Shown: piece after piece, positions 36,657 to 43,817 of the stretch
Layout of the letters: every line of letters starts with the position of its first letter
Position numbering within the stretch: the first letter of the stretch is position 1
From: Anaerosolibacter carboniphilus
Lineage (GTDB): Bacteria; Bacillota; Clostridia; Peptostreptococcales; Thermotaleaceae
Length of the DNA stretch: 64,000 nucleotides
Assembly: GCF_014205875.1 (NCBI RefSeq)
Contig: NZ_JACHEN010000004.1
Span: 124,001 to 188,000, forward strand
Direction: 5' to 3'
Position numbers and translations under genes: made by a program
The notes under the pieces: generated by a model
What the model saw: only the letters and a program-made list of their open reading frames with translations
Told to the model about the DNA's origin: nothing
Databases searched by the model: none

Positions 36657-37247
36657 TTAGACGTGCGGTTTTTGATAAAGTTCCCTATTTGTTATAATAT
36701 CCTTTAAAGCCAACCTGGCTCGACTTATTCTTGATTTAATCGTTCCCTGAGGGCAGTCTAATATTTCAGAAATCTGTTCATAGCTTAAACCTTTAATATC
36801 TCTGAGAATAATCACTGTTTTATGTTGTTCAGGCAATGCTTGAATTGCATCCTGTATACTTTTAATCTCTTCTTTCTTTTCAAAGATTTCTTCTGTGCTG
36901 CTATTTGGATCAACCACATCTCTATCAATTTCTCCGTCTTCCATTTCCACTGGATTATGGTATGAATAAACTTTTTGCCGTTTTCTTTTCCGCAACTCAT
37001 CTAAACAAGTATTTGTTACAATCCTATACAACCAGGTAGAAAAACTAGATTGTCCTTGAAAAGAATGTATTGATTTAAAAACCTTAACCAAGGCTTCTTG
37101 AGTAGCATCACTGGCATCTTCAACATTTCCTAGCATTCTAAAGGCAATATTATAAGCAAGGGTCTGATACGATTTAATCAGCATTTCAAAGCTTTCAACA
37201 TCTCCCTGCTTGCTCTTTTCAATAAGATTGATTTCAAATTCTTCCAT
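36657..37247 (-). CDS. ECF-type RNA polymerase sigma factor
   Basis: 196-aa extracytoplasmic-function sigma factor, SigW-like. Region 2 spans about residues 10-95 (AFRMLGNVEDASDATQEAL, then STWLYRIVTNTCLDELRKRK) and region 4 about 130-185 (ALPEQHKTVIILRDIKGLSYEQI). A linker of about 30 acidic residues separates them. Co-transcribed with its anti-sigma factor. An ECF-type promoter just upstream suggests autoregulation. Confidence 0.93.
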   Translation of the reverse strand: MEEFEINLIEKSKQGDVESFEMLIKSYQTLAYNIAFRMLGNVEDASDATQEALVKVFKSIHSFQGQSSFSTWLYRIVTNTCLDELRKRKRQKVYSYHNPVEMEDGEIDRDVVDPNSSTEEIFEKKEEIKSIQDAIQALPEQHKTVIILRDIKGLSYEQISEILDCPQGTIKSRISRARLALKDIITNRELYQKPHV

Positions 37248-37286
37248 TTGCGTTCACTCCTTTCCTAAAAAATTACCAATGCATTA

Positions 37287-37311
37287 GACGTATATTCTCT
37301 AAAAAAGTTCC
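37287..37311 (-). promoter_or_regulatory. ECF (SigW-like) promoter of the sigma/anti-sigma operon
   Basis: Minus-strand GGAAC, 16 nt, CGTC, which matches the SigW-family pattern (AAC, N16, CGT). It lies about 40 nt upstream of the sigma gene, so the factor probably drives itself. Confidence 0.6.
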
Positions 37312-37372
37312 ATTTCCTTTAAATATTTGTCTGAATTTAATTATAATATGCCCTCTTTTTTACACAATAAAT

Positions 37373-37406
37373 AAGGAGAAACACTATCTCCCTAGTATTT
37401 CTCCTT
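37373..37406 (-). terminator. Terminator upstream of the sigma operon
   Basis: Stem AAGGAGAAATACTA/TAGTGTTTCTCCTT (one mismatch) with a 6-nt loop on the minus strand, followed by ATTTATTG. Ends transcription from the 37.6-kb gene. Confidence 0.55.
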
Positions 37407-37565
37407 GTTCGTCTCATTTCTTTCTTAGAACAATTTCGGTTTCATTTAACAATAGATTTGTCTCATATGGCTTCCAATGCATCTCATACTGTTCATTCAA
37501 ATATTCAAACAGGGAACAGGGTTAAATATGCAACAAATCTACTGTTTCCAGTAGATTTGCTATGA

Positions 37566-38519
37566 TTATTCGACTTCGGTTACAAGTATTCTCCGATGAA
37601 TTTTATAGGGATGAAAGAAAGAGTGAATGATATTCTGCTCTCTATCATAAACGGCGGTAGCATGATGCATAAAATTATTTCTTAAGAAATATCTCAAATC
37701 TATGGATTTTAAAACAATATGTTCACCTTCATTAAAACGTAACACATGATAGTTCGTTGAAAACTCTTTAAAATACTTACCAATGTTCGTATCTTCAAAT
37801 AACTCAACAGTCTCTTGATCAGGTCTTTTAAATTTCTTCCTTTCACTAATTTTTTGATTTATCATGTTAATCTGCCCAACAATATTGTGACTGTTTGTAT
37901 TAACAATAAAATCCCACTTATAAAATGCCATCAAGGCTGGCAATATTTCAATATTTATTATTTTATATCCATGAGAATAATGCTTTTCAACCAATTGCAT
38001 TGCTCGCTGTTTCATTAGCCACCTTGAATATAAATACACCATAAAAACGATCGAAATCAGTAAATAAAACCAAGTCGTGCTTTGCTTATTAAATATTAAT
38101 AAGAATGCCAATAGGGTCACCACAGGATCATACAGCATCAAAATGCTCACCTTACTCTTTTTCCTGGTAAAAGGCATAAAAAGCTTCGCTCCATAGGAAT
38201 TCAAAATATCGAAGATTGTATGGGACAAGCAGCCTATAAACGTCCATAAAAACACTTGTAAGGTTGGAAAATCGTAATAGAAGAAAGATAATCCCCCAGT
38301 AATGATTGCAGCTAATCCAACTAAGGCTGGTATCGAATGGGAGATTCCTCTATGGTGTTTTAAATAAACATAATCTCCCCAAACTTTTCCAATAACATCA
38401 ATATCAGGAGCCATGGCTCCGATGGCGCAACCCAAGCTTACTGGATTGCTTAGGGCTACCGGGTTTCCGCTAAAAGCTGAAATAGCTAACCCGATAACAC
38501 CATGGGTAACTGGATCCAT
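37566..38519 (-). CDS. YdjM/DUF457-type membrane-bound metal-dependent hydrolase
   Basis: About 317-aa protein. The N-terminal DUF457 part has MDPVTHGVIGLAISAF, AMAPDIDV, HHRGISHSIPAL and CLSHTIFDILN, whose His and Asp residues form the metal site. Four or five membrane helices lie within residues 1-165, then a cytosolic C-terminal domain of about 150 residues without a recognised fold. Related LexA-regulated YdjM proteins are known, but no SOS box is seen here. I start at ATG 38519 after GGTGGTGA. Confidence 0.82.
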   Translation of the reverse strand: MDPVTHGVIGLAISAFSGNPVALSNPVSLGCAIGAMAPDIDVIGKVWGDYVYLKHHRGISHSIPALVGLAAIITGGLSFFYYDFPTLQVFLWTFIGCLSHTIFDILNSYGAKLFMPFTRKKSKVSILMLYDPVVTLLAFLLIFNKQSTTWFYLLISIVFMVYLYSRWLMKQRAMQLVEKHYSHGYKIINIEILPALMAFYKWDFIVNTNSHNIVGQINMINQKISERKKFKRPDQETVELFEDTNIGKYFKEFSTNYHVLRFNEGEHIVLKSIDLRYFLRNNFMHHATAVYDREQNIIHSFFHPYKIHRRILVTEVE

Positions 38520-38659
38520 TTTATTCACCACCACATCAAATTTTGTTCACTTTAGTTTACCATAATGTTCTGCGCACATCAATATATTTAGATAATTATG
38601 TCTATTAAAAAAGTGCTTGCATTCTATATTTCTATATGGTAATATAATACTTGTAACGC

Positions 38660-38745
38660 GCCGAAGTGGTGGAATGGCAGACGCACCGGACTCAAAATCC
38701 GGCGGGGTAACACCCGTGAGGGTTCAAGTCCCTCCTTCGGCACCA
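38660..38745 (+). tRNA. tRNA-Leu (CAA), likely prophage attachment site
   Basis: 86-nt class II tRNA with acceptor GCCGAAG/CTTCGGC, anticodon stem CCGGA/TCCGG with loop CTCAAAA (anticodon CAA), a long variable arm, and encoded CCA. The chromosome-type genes end here and phage genes begin immediately after, so its 3' end is the probable attL. The other end of the element is outside the window, so this is not proven. Confidence 0.95.
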
Positions 38746-38771
38746 ATTTAAAAAGGTCAAAAACCTAACAA

Positions 38772-38806
38772 AAACCTACCTAAGAAATTAGGTAGGTTTT
38801 TTATTG
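38772..38806. terminator. Terminator after tRNA-Leu(CAA)
   Basis: Stem AAACCTACCTAA/TTAGGTAGGTTT with loop GAAA, followed by TTTATTG on the plus strand and an A/T-rich run on the other side. Confidence 0.8.
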
Positions 38807-38819
38807 TAAGATTACATAA

Positions 38820-39068
38820 TCAAATATCGAAAGTTATTATGTTTGCTATCTGATAAAAGCTATCATGTACAAAAGCGCATTTATATTTTTCAAGATTCTC
38901 AACAGCATCTATCAATTTACTAATATCTTTTTCATCTATTTTAGAAGTAGTATTTGCAATTTTTTCTAAAAGTAAATTTTGAGCGTCAGCCTTTGCGTCA
39001 AATAATCTCTTATACTCTTGATCACTAAAGAGTTTTGTCAATAAATCGTTGTATAATTCTTTCGACAT
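38820..39068 (-). CDS. Hypothetical helical protein downstream of the agr-like operon
   Basis: About 82-aa protein starting MSKELYNDLLTKLFSDQ, with no recognised family. It is charged, mostly alpha-helical, with no signal peptide or membrane segment and one Cys. ATG 39068 is preferred, with GGGGGTGG upstream; a GTG at 39080 is an alternative. It is the last gene before the tRNA, separated from agrB by an inverted repeat. Whether it belongs to the agr-like operon is unclear. Confidence 0.55.
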   Translation of the reverse strand: MSKELYNDLLTKLFSDQEYKRLFDAKADAQNLLLEKIANTTSKIDEKDISKLIDAVENLEKYKCAFVHDSFYQIANIITFDI

Positions 39069-39159
39069 ATTTACTTCCACCCCCCTTTTATCTTCTTGCA
39101 GGTGGCCGCATATACTGATATACTGTATATAACAACTACCATATATTTAGTCGTTGTTT

Positions 39160-39200
39160 GCAAATAAGAGGCCGCCGCTTCCAGGTAACGGCTTCTTATT
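39160..39200 (-). terminator. Inverted repeat at the end of agrB
   Basis: AATAAGAAGCCG pairs with CGGCCTCTTATT (one mismatch) and overlaps the agrB stop. It is followed by only a short T run, so it may be a weak terminator. Confidence 0.45.
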
Positions 39201-39753
39201 CGTTTTTGATATAAAGATTGGCAAAAGCTGCAATAATTCCAAACAGTATTGCATTGCTAACATCGATCCGTCCATATCGATATAGTACGATCTGGATTAT
39301 CATAATTAATAGGATTGTAACTTTCCCGTGTCTAAGAAGTTTTGCCTCCAGTGATGGCTTGATAGGTCGCTTGGGGTTCGCCACTACGCCCTGCGTTTTT
39401 ATAGTGGCAAAGGCGAATACATAAATTAATATAATATTTATGGTGTCCAGTTGAATCTTAGCAGACAAGAAACTAAATAAAACTGTAAAGCCAACTGTAA
39501 CAGCAAAACATAGATTTTTATTTTGAAAATGGAACCCACCAAAGCATCTTCTCAGTAACATATAAGTAAATACAAATGCTAAAGTTAAATCCCATGTATG
39601 TATCGGAATGGTCAGAAGAACGGAGATTCCAACCCACTTTATCTTCTCAAAACTTGTCACTTTGCCGAATTGAATAATTCGCTCTATCGATTCATCTGAA
39701 TACCCACCCCTATATTTCTCAGGAAGATAATCTGAAAGTTTTACATTCCCCAT
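39196..39753 (-). CDS. agrB: AgrB-like autoinducer pro-peptide protease
   Basis: Integral membrane cysteine endopeptidase that cuts the AgrD C-terminus and forms the peptide thiolactone. About 185 aa with 5-6 membrane segments and the active-site region RRCFGGFHF followed by NLC. His75 and Cys82 (numbering from this start) keep the 7-residue spacing of the S. aureus AgrB catalytic pair. The conserved NPKRPIKP loop is also present. I use ATG 39753; the ATG at 39765 sits on the Shine-Dalgarno itself. Last gene of the agr-like operon. Confidence 0.9.
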   Translation of the reverse strand: MGNVKLSDYLPEKYRGGYSDESIERIIQFGKVTSFEKIKWVGISVLLTIPIHTWDLTLAFVFTYMLLRRCFGGFHFQNKNLCFAVTVGFTVLFSFLSAKIQLDTINIILIYVFAFATIKTQGVVANPKRPIKPSLEAKLLRHGKVTILLIMIIQIVLYRYGRIDVSNAILFGIIAAFANLYIKNE

Positions 39754-39758
39754 TGCAC

Positions 39759-40415
39759 CTACCATGCCTCCTTACCACAGTATAAATTGAAAATGCTATC
39801 TAAAAATTCTTTATTACCAGATCTTTCAATTGAGTTTATTTTGACTATGCTAAAATTCATTTTTCTTATTTTTGAAATCTGTTCTTTGATTGCATATGGG
39901 CTTTTGCCATTAATCTCAGACATATAATCATACACTTGAGTTATACTCAAATCCTTAATATCTTTATATGCATATAGAATTTGCTTTATCAGCAATCTGT
40001 CTGCAAAAGTACCTTTTAGATTTTGAAGTATATGATTGATAGTTTGTTCAGATATTGTTATCTCATTTTCTACTTCAATTTTAAGGAGTTTGTCAATGAT
40101 CATGACCAAGATCTTATAATCGCAAGGTTTAACCATGTACTCATCGACTAGATCACTCATAATATTATTTGCCATACTGCTTACCATGATGGCTTTAGGT
40201 CTGTAAACTTGGTTGATGTTTTCCAATAATGCGATCCCATCAACAATTGGAAGCCCTTTATCTGTTATTATTAATTCTGGTCTATCTATAAACACATTCT
40301 TAAGTACCACTCTAGGATTATAAAATGCCTTTATTGTGATATTTTTATATATACTTTCGAGATATTCTTTTGTAATTTCAGCAAATTGAAAGTTATCATC
40401 AACTATGTAGATCAT
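39759..40415 (-). CDS. Response regulator with Spo0A-like C-terminal domain
   Basis: 218-aa protein. The receiver domain (1-115) has acidic pocket Asp6/Asp7, phospho-acceptor Asp52 in IITDKGLP, Ser79/Ser80 and Lys96 in MVKPCD. The C-terminal 100 residues (about 120-215) are helical. They align by eye with the Spo0A DNA-binding domain: an INHILQNLKG start, AYKDIKDLSITQVYDYM, then KSPYAIKEQISKIRK where Spo0A has the Arg-rich recognition helix. It is not a LytTR domain as in classical AgrA. It sits between agrD and agrB. No kinase is encoded nearby, so its phosphodonor is unknown. Confidence 0.75.
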   Translation of the reverse strand: MIYIVDDNFQFAEITKEYLESIYKNITIKAFYNPRVVLKNVFIDRPELIITDKGLPIVDGIALLENINQVYRPKAIMVSSMANNIMSDLVDEYMVKPCDYKILVMIIDKLLKIEVENEITISEQTINHILQNLKGTFADRLLIKQILYAYKDIKDLSITQVYDYMSEINGKSPYAIKEQISKIRKMNFSIVKINSIERSGNKEFLDSIFNLYCGKEAW

Positions 40416-40465
40416 CTTGTTTTATCACCTTCTTTTTAGAGAAAAGGGAAAAATCCCCTCTCTCT

Positions 40466-40612
40466 CTACAGTAATTCCTCAGGCATTTCTTCTTGATATA
40501 ATCCAGATAAACATGCTTCAGCTGCTTTTGATGCTAATGCGCTTACAAATAAAACGATAGCCGAAAAAGTAAAAAAATGAGCTAATAATTTACCTGCTAT
40601 GTTCTTTTTCAT
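40466..40612 (-). CDS. agrD: AgrD-like cyclic autoinducer pro-peptide (48 aa)
   Basis: 48-aa peptide with a Lys-containing amphipathic/hydrophobic N-terminal leader (residues 1-28), a core with Cys34, and an acidic C-terminal recognition tail EEMPEELL. The core EACLSGLYQEEMPEEL has the layout of clostridial AgrD peptides (Cys, four residues, then Tyr-Gln-x-x-x-Pro). The predicted signal is a five-membered thiolactone ring C-L-S-G-L, possibly with a short N-terminal tail. GGAGG lies just ahead of the ATG, which overlaps the receptor gene by 23 nt. Confidence 0.82.
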   Translation of the reverse strand: MKKNIAGKLLAHFFTFSAIVLFVSALASKAAEACLSGLYQEEMPEELL

Positions 40613-41462
40613 CCTCCTTCACTCCCTTCCTTTTGAGTTTTTCAGCAATGATTTGATTGTAATATTCTTCTATCTCTTCATTACTGCTGACCAACAGCAT
40701 TTCTTTATGTAAGTCTATTGGCTCCTTGTCATAAAGCTCCATGAAAGTCTCATAGTTCAGTGTCCTACGTAAAAGACTTACATTGGAGTATAAAAAATAT
40801 ATAACGATTATAAAAAGTATTAATAAATCCATTTCTGTGAAGGTGATGCTCTGGAAGTCTTTTTGGCGAATGTATATATCCGAAAATCTAGTATTAATAA
40901 ACAACGAGCATAGTAGAAATGTTATCAAAGTGAAAGCCGTATATTTAGATCCAGGGGTAAGGTCGTCCCATTTTTTTCTAAAGAACACATTCCTCTTGAG
41001 CCTAATATCTTTTAGATAAAGAAAACATATGATCAGGAATGAAATAGTTCTATTAATAATTGACAGCTGGAGCCGATAGTATAAAATTCCGTTTTGTTGC
41101 ACGCCTTCCTTAAATATTAATGTGAAAGCTGGGACCACAAATGTCTCTAAAACCATAACGAGCATCATAGTAATTCCGGCAGAAAATAACGATCTCCTTA
41201 TATTGAAACCAAGAAATCCATAGACCAGGGCTATTGTAAATGTACTAGAAAGATTAATATAAACAATATTGCTTGTGATTGTTCTGATTTTGAAAGCTGT
41301 GTAGGTTATAAATGCTATAGAGATAATCAACTTCAATGCCATCTTTATGGAGAACATTTTTTTTATTTCTTTGCCTTCAAATAAAACAAGCGGAAAAGCA
41401 ATCGCAAAAATTACCTCTGGCACCATGGCGAAAATAATATCTTTTAATGGCATAATCTCCAT
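40590..41462 (-). CDS. AgrC-like membrane receptor lacking a kinase domain
   Basis: 290-aa integral membrane protein with six or seven membrane segments (about residues 8-235) arranged like the AgrC sensor half. It ends in a short charged cytosolic tail (about 236-290). The tail has no DHp His box and no N, G1 or G2 ATPase boxes, so it cannot be a complete histidine kinase. Overlaps agrD and is first gene of the operon. It could be a receptor that works through another partner, or an immunity or decoy protein. The AgrC relation rests on topology and context. Confidence 0.65.
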   Translation of the reverse strand: MEIMPLKDIIFAMVPEVIFAIAFPLVLFEGKEIKKMFSIKMALKLIISIAFITYTAFKIRTITSNIVYINLSSTFTIALVYGFLGFNIRRSLFSAGITMMLVMVLETFVVPAFTLIFKEGVQQNGILYYRLQLSIINRTISFLIICFLYLKDIRLKRNVFFRKKWDDLTPGSKYTAFTLITFLLCSLFINTRFSDIYIRQKDFQSITFTEMDLLILFIIVIYFLYSNVSLLRRTLNYETFMELYDKEPIDLHKEMLLVSSNEEIEEYYNQIIAEKLKRKGVKEDEKEHSR

Positions 41463-41495
41463 ATGTAAATCCTCCCAACATTTTTATTTATCTAG

Positions 41496-41550
41496 ATAAT
41501 ACCAAAATTCTTTAAAAATTTACACCGAAATATCGGGACAAAATTCGACA
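41496..41550 (-). promoter_or_regulatory. Promoter region of the agr-like operon with 0A-box-like sites
   Basis: A -10 TATTAT (41496-41501) has only a poor -35 (TGTAAA at 17 nt), which suggests activator dependence. Upstream on the minus strand are TGTCGAA (41544-41550), identical to the Spo0A-box core, and a related TGTCCCGA (41533-41540) beside TTTCGGTG. The operon encodes a Spo0A-like regulator, which may bind here (inference). Confidence 0.4.
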
Positions 41551-41583
41551 GTTTGATTGTAAAATAGCTTTATAGAGAACATA

Positions 41584-41620
41584 ATAAAAGCCTAACGTTT
41601 TATAGCTAGGCTTTTATTAT
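41584..41620. terminator. Terminator after the secreted-protein gene
   Basis: 12-bp stem AATAAAAGCCTA/TAGGCTTTTATT with a 12-nt loop, directly downstream of the 41.6-kb gene and upstream of the agr-like operon. Confidence 0.75.
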
Positions 41621-41625
41621 GACAT

Positions 41626-42096
41626 TTATTTCAATCCACTTATAACCTTTTTAATTATTTCACCTTTAGATTTCTTAAAGTTTTTAACCACCTGAGCCTT
41701 ATTTTTAGCGCGTGTAACTTTACCAACCTTGAAGTATTTAGATATCGTCTTTCCACCGAGGCAAGTCAATAAGAATGCATCATAGATTAAATCATTGTCT
41801 TTATAATTCTTTTCGATCATGCGGAATTGCTTCCCAGCAGTCTGCATTTCAAATTCTATTTGCTTTATAATACTGCCTCGAGAATAGTCATCCCTGAGCT
41901 GAAAATATATTTTCTCTCCTCTCCAACCCAATAGATCCCATCCGCTGCTCATGTATTCATCTATTTTCTTTTCTGCATACTCTATCTGTGTTTCCTTCCA
42001 GAGCTTACCTACCACATCCTGATCTGCACCATATGCTGCGCTATTCATGGCCAACATTGCTGCCACTGTCATAGTAATTATAAATTTACCTTTCAT
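41626..42096 (-). CDS. Predicted secreted protein of unknown function
   Basis: 156-aa protein with a clear Sec signal peptide (residues 1-23, MKGKFIITMTVAAMLAMNSA, cleavage after YGA). The mature part is basic and Lys-rich, with no recognised domain. 12 bp after the replication-relaxation gene, so it is co-transcribed with the FtsK-like gene. Not a known phage lysis protein. It could be a lysogenic-conversion factor. Confidence 0.7.
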   Translation of the reverse strand: MKGKFIITMTVAAMLAMNSAAYGADQDVVGKLWKETQIEYAEKKIDEYMSSGWDLLGWRGEKIYFQLRDDYSRGSIIKQIEFEMQTAGKQFRMIEKNYKDNDLIYDAFLLTCLGGKTISKYFKVGKVTRAKNKAQVVKNFKKSKGEIIKKVISGLK

Positions 42097-42108
42097 GGAT
42101 CTTCCCCC

Positions 42109-42666
42109 TTATTTTCTTAATATATCCTCGATATTACTAAGATCCTCTTTGACCTGGATAATCGTTAGGTCATTTATTTGGGGTATGTTTCGATTTGTCA
42201 CAGCTATGATCCTAGGAAACACTCCTCCAAAATACTGTTTATAGGCTCCACTGTATAGTAGTTTCTTGTACTTCTCCACATCAAGAGGTGTGTTTGATAT
42301 CTGCACCTCCAGAAAGGCCACATAACCTTTCCCTCTATGCCTATAAGCGATCAATCCATCACACCTAAGATGCTCGATTGTAACTTCACTTTGAAAGCTC
42401 ACAATGTCTATAAGTTCACTAGCAGCTGCATAGAAATCTGTTGTCAATAGGCTATGCCGCCACTGCTTAGGCTTCCTGATATAGTAGCAGTACTCTTTTG
42501 TCGTTAGATCCCGCATCCTTTTTACCTCTTTATTCTCGACCATGGTTTTCAATCTTTTTTGAGCCATCAACAAAGATGGAAAGTATAGTTTTGCTATTGT
42601 GCTTGTACGCATGATCTTATATTTTTCTATAGCATCTATAACACTTAAATCCCTTGAAGTAATCAT
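42109..42666 (-). CDS. Replication-relaxation family protein
   Basis: 185-aa protein of the Replic_Relax type, found on plasmids and integrative elements. It has an N-terminal winged-helix-like part (ITSRDLSVIDAIEKYKIMR, TSTIAKLYFP) and a C-terminal nuclease-like fold with GYVAFLEVQISNTP. Biochemical role is uncertain. The start overlaps the FtsK-like gene stop by 4 nt, and the pair is commonly linked on mobile elements. Confidence 0.75.
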   Translation of the reverse strand: MITSRDLSVIDAIEKYKIMRTSTIAKLYFPSLLMAQKRLKTMVENKEVKRMRDLTTKEYCYYIRKPKQWRHSLLTTDFYAAASELIDIVSFQSEVTIEHLRCDGLIAYRHRGKGYVAFLEVQISNTPLDVEKYKKLLYSGAYKQYFGGVFPRIIAVTNRNIPQINDLTIIQVKEDLSNIEDILRK

Positions 42667-43817
42667 TTAATCACCTCTAAGAATGAAAAGTCTTTTACTT
42701 CTCCGCTGATATCATCCTTTTCAATGTGTTCCTGATTCTGCTCAACATAAAAAGACTTTAGTAAATCCCGGGCTCTCTCTGGCGTAAGATTCATAGACTG
42801 AAACTCTTTCAGCTTACCAGCCTTAAGAAATCCATGTCCTTTCCCTCTTAACTTCTCTAACCCATTCTCTTCAATGATGATCCGACTATTGATTTCGGTA
42901 GCTGTTTTTAGTCCAACAATAATTGGAATATTGGCTCGGATATCTCCGTCAATTATCTTTGCGCTAGGCCGCTGGGTTGAAACTACTAAATGAATGCCAC
43001 ATGCCCGCGCTTTTGATGCCAACTCTAATAAGATATTTTGACTTTCCTTTTCTCTTCTAAGGTCCGCAAATTCATCTACGAAGACTATCTGGTAATCTAG
43101 CTTCTTATTTTTAAATCGCTGATTGTATTCTTTAATGTCTACTACATCGTTCTTGAAGAATAAATCATACCTTCGATCAACTTCACATGATAATTTATGC
43201 AGTAGTTTCTCTGCTTCTCCTCGATCCCTGGCGAAGTTCTCTACCATGCCGCACTTTCGAAATATCCCAAACTCTGCCCCCTTCTTCAAATCGATGAGGT
43301 GTAACTTTATATCTCTTCTTTTCTTTGTCAATATGAGGTTTGTGATAATGCTACGCAGCACAGTACTTTTTCCGCTTCCAGTTTCCCCAGCTATTAATAC
43401 ATGAGGTGCGCCATCTGCTAGATCTATTTTTAATAACTTCCCACCGTGGGTATATCCAATTACGAGATCTACAGGTCCTCTTGTCTCAGTCGCTTTAAAT
43501 TCACATATTTCTAATTCTGTCTCATATACTTCAATAAGAATATTCTTATTCGAATATTTGATATCAATTTTTCTATTCAAGTATTGCTCTATGGCCTGCT
43601 GCTTCCTTAAGAAATCGTCGCAACCGAGTCCTAGAGGTAGCGTAAAGCGCAAACAGTATCCATAGAGCGTTCTTTTTTTCTCTTGCAATTTTGGATACAT
43701 CTCATCTTTGTACAAGCCACAATTTTTAAACAGAGTTTTCCAGTTAGCGTATTCCATTCCAGAAAACATCAAATACCCTAATCCCAAACCTATACTACCG
43801 ATTGTCAGTGTGAACAC
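42663..43817 (-). CDS. FtsK/SpoIIIE-type DNA translocase
   Basis: 384-aa ATP-driven DNA pump. It has an N-terminal hydrophobic stretch (about residues 3-18), Walker A IAGETGSGKST (about 144-154) and Walker B IVFVDEFADL (about 246-255), then STQRPSA, typical of FtsK motors. It is shorter than chromosomal FtsK/SpoIIIE and lacks the gamma domain, as in mobile-element versions. GTG start with GGAGGTGG 4 nt upstream. First gene of a three-gene unit. Confidence 0.88.
   Translation of the reverse strand: MFTLTIGSIGLGLGYLMFSGMEYANWKTLFKNCGLYKDEMYPKLQEKKRTLYGYCLRFTLPLGLGCDDFLRKQQAIEQYLNRKIDIKYSNKNILIEVYETELEICEFKATETRGPVDLVIGYTHGGKLLKIDLADGAPHVLIAGETGSGKSTVLRSIITNLILTKKRRDIKLHLIDLKKGAEFGIFRKCGMVENFARDRGEAEKLLHKLSCEVDRRYDLFFKNDVVDIKEYNQRFKNKKLDYQIVFVDEFADLRREKESQNILLELASKARACGIHLVVSTQRPSAKIIDGDIRANIPIIVGLKTATEINSRIIIEENGLEKLRGKGHGFLKAGKLKEFQSMNLTPERARDLLKSFYVEQNQEHIEKDDISGEVKDFSFLEVIK

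Larger units (their letters stand above)
37248..37565. other. Intergenic stretch with a possible gene remnant
   Basis: 318 bp. Besides the ECF promoter and a terminator it contains, on the minus strand near 37422-37517, an open frame of about 32 codons. It encodes LFEYLNEQYEMHWKPYE and ends at a TGA, with no credible start or ribosome site and a stop just upstream. It looks like the end of a decayed gene. A CAAATCTACTG/CAGTAGATTTG hairpin lies at 37538-37563. Confidence 0.4.

Noticed and set aside
39081..39195. Second AgrD peptide downstream of agrB
   Set aside because: No short frame with a Cys-containing core and acidic tail was found here; the peptide gene lies at 40466-40612.
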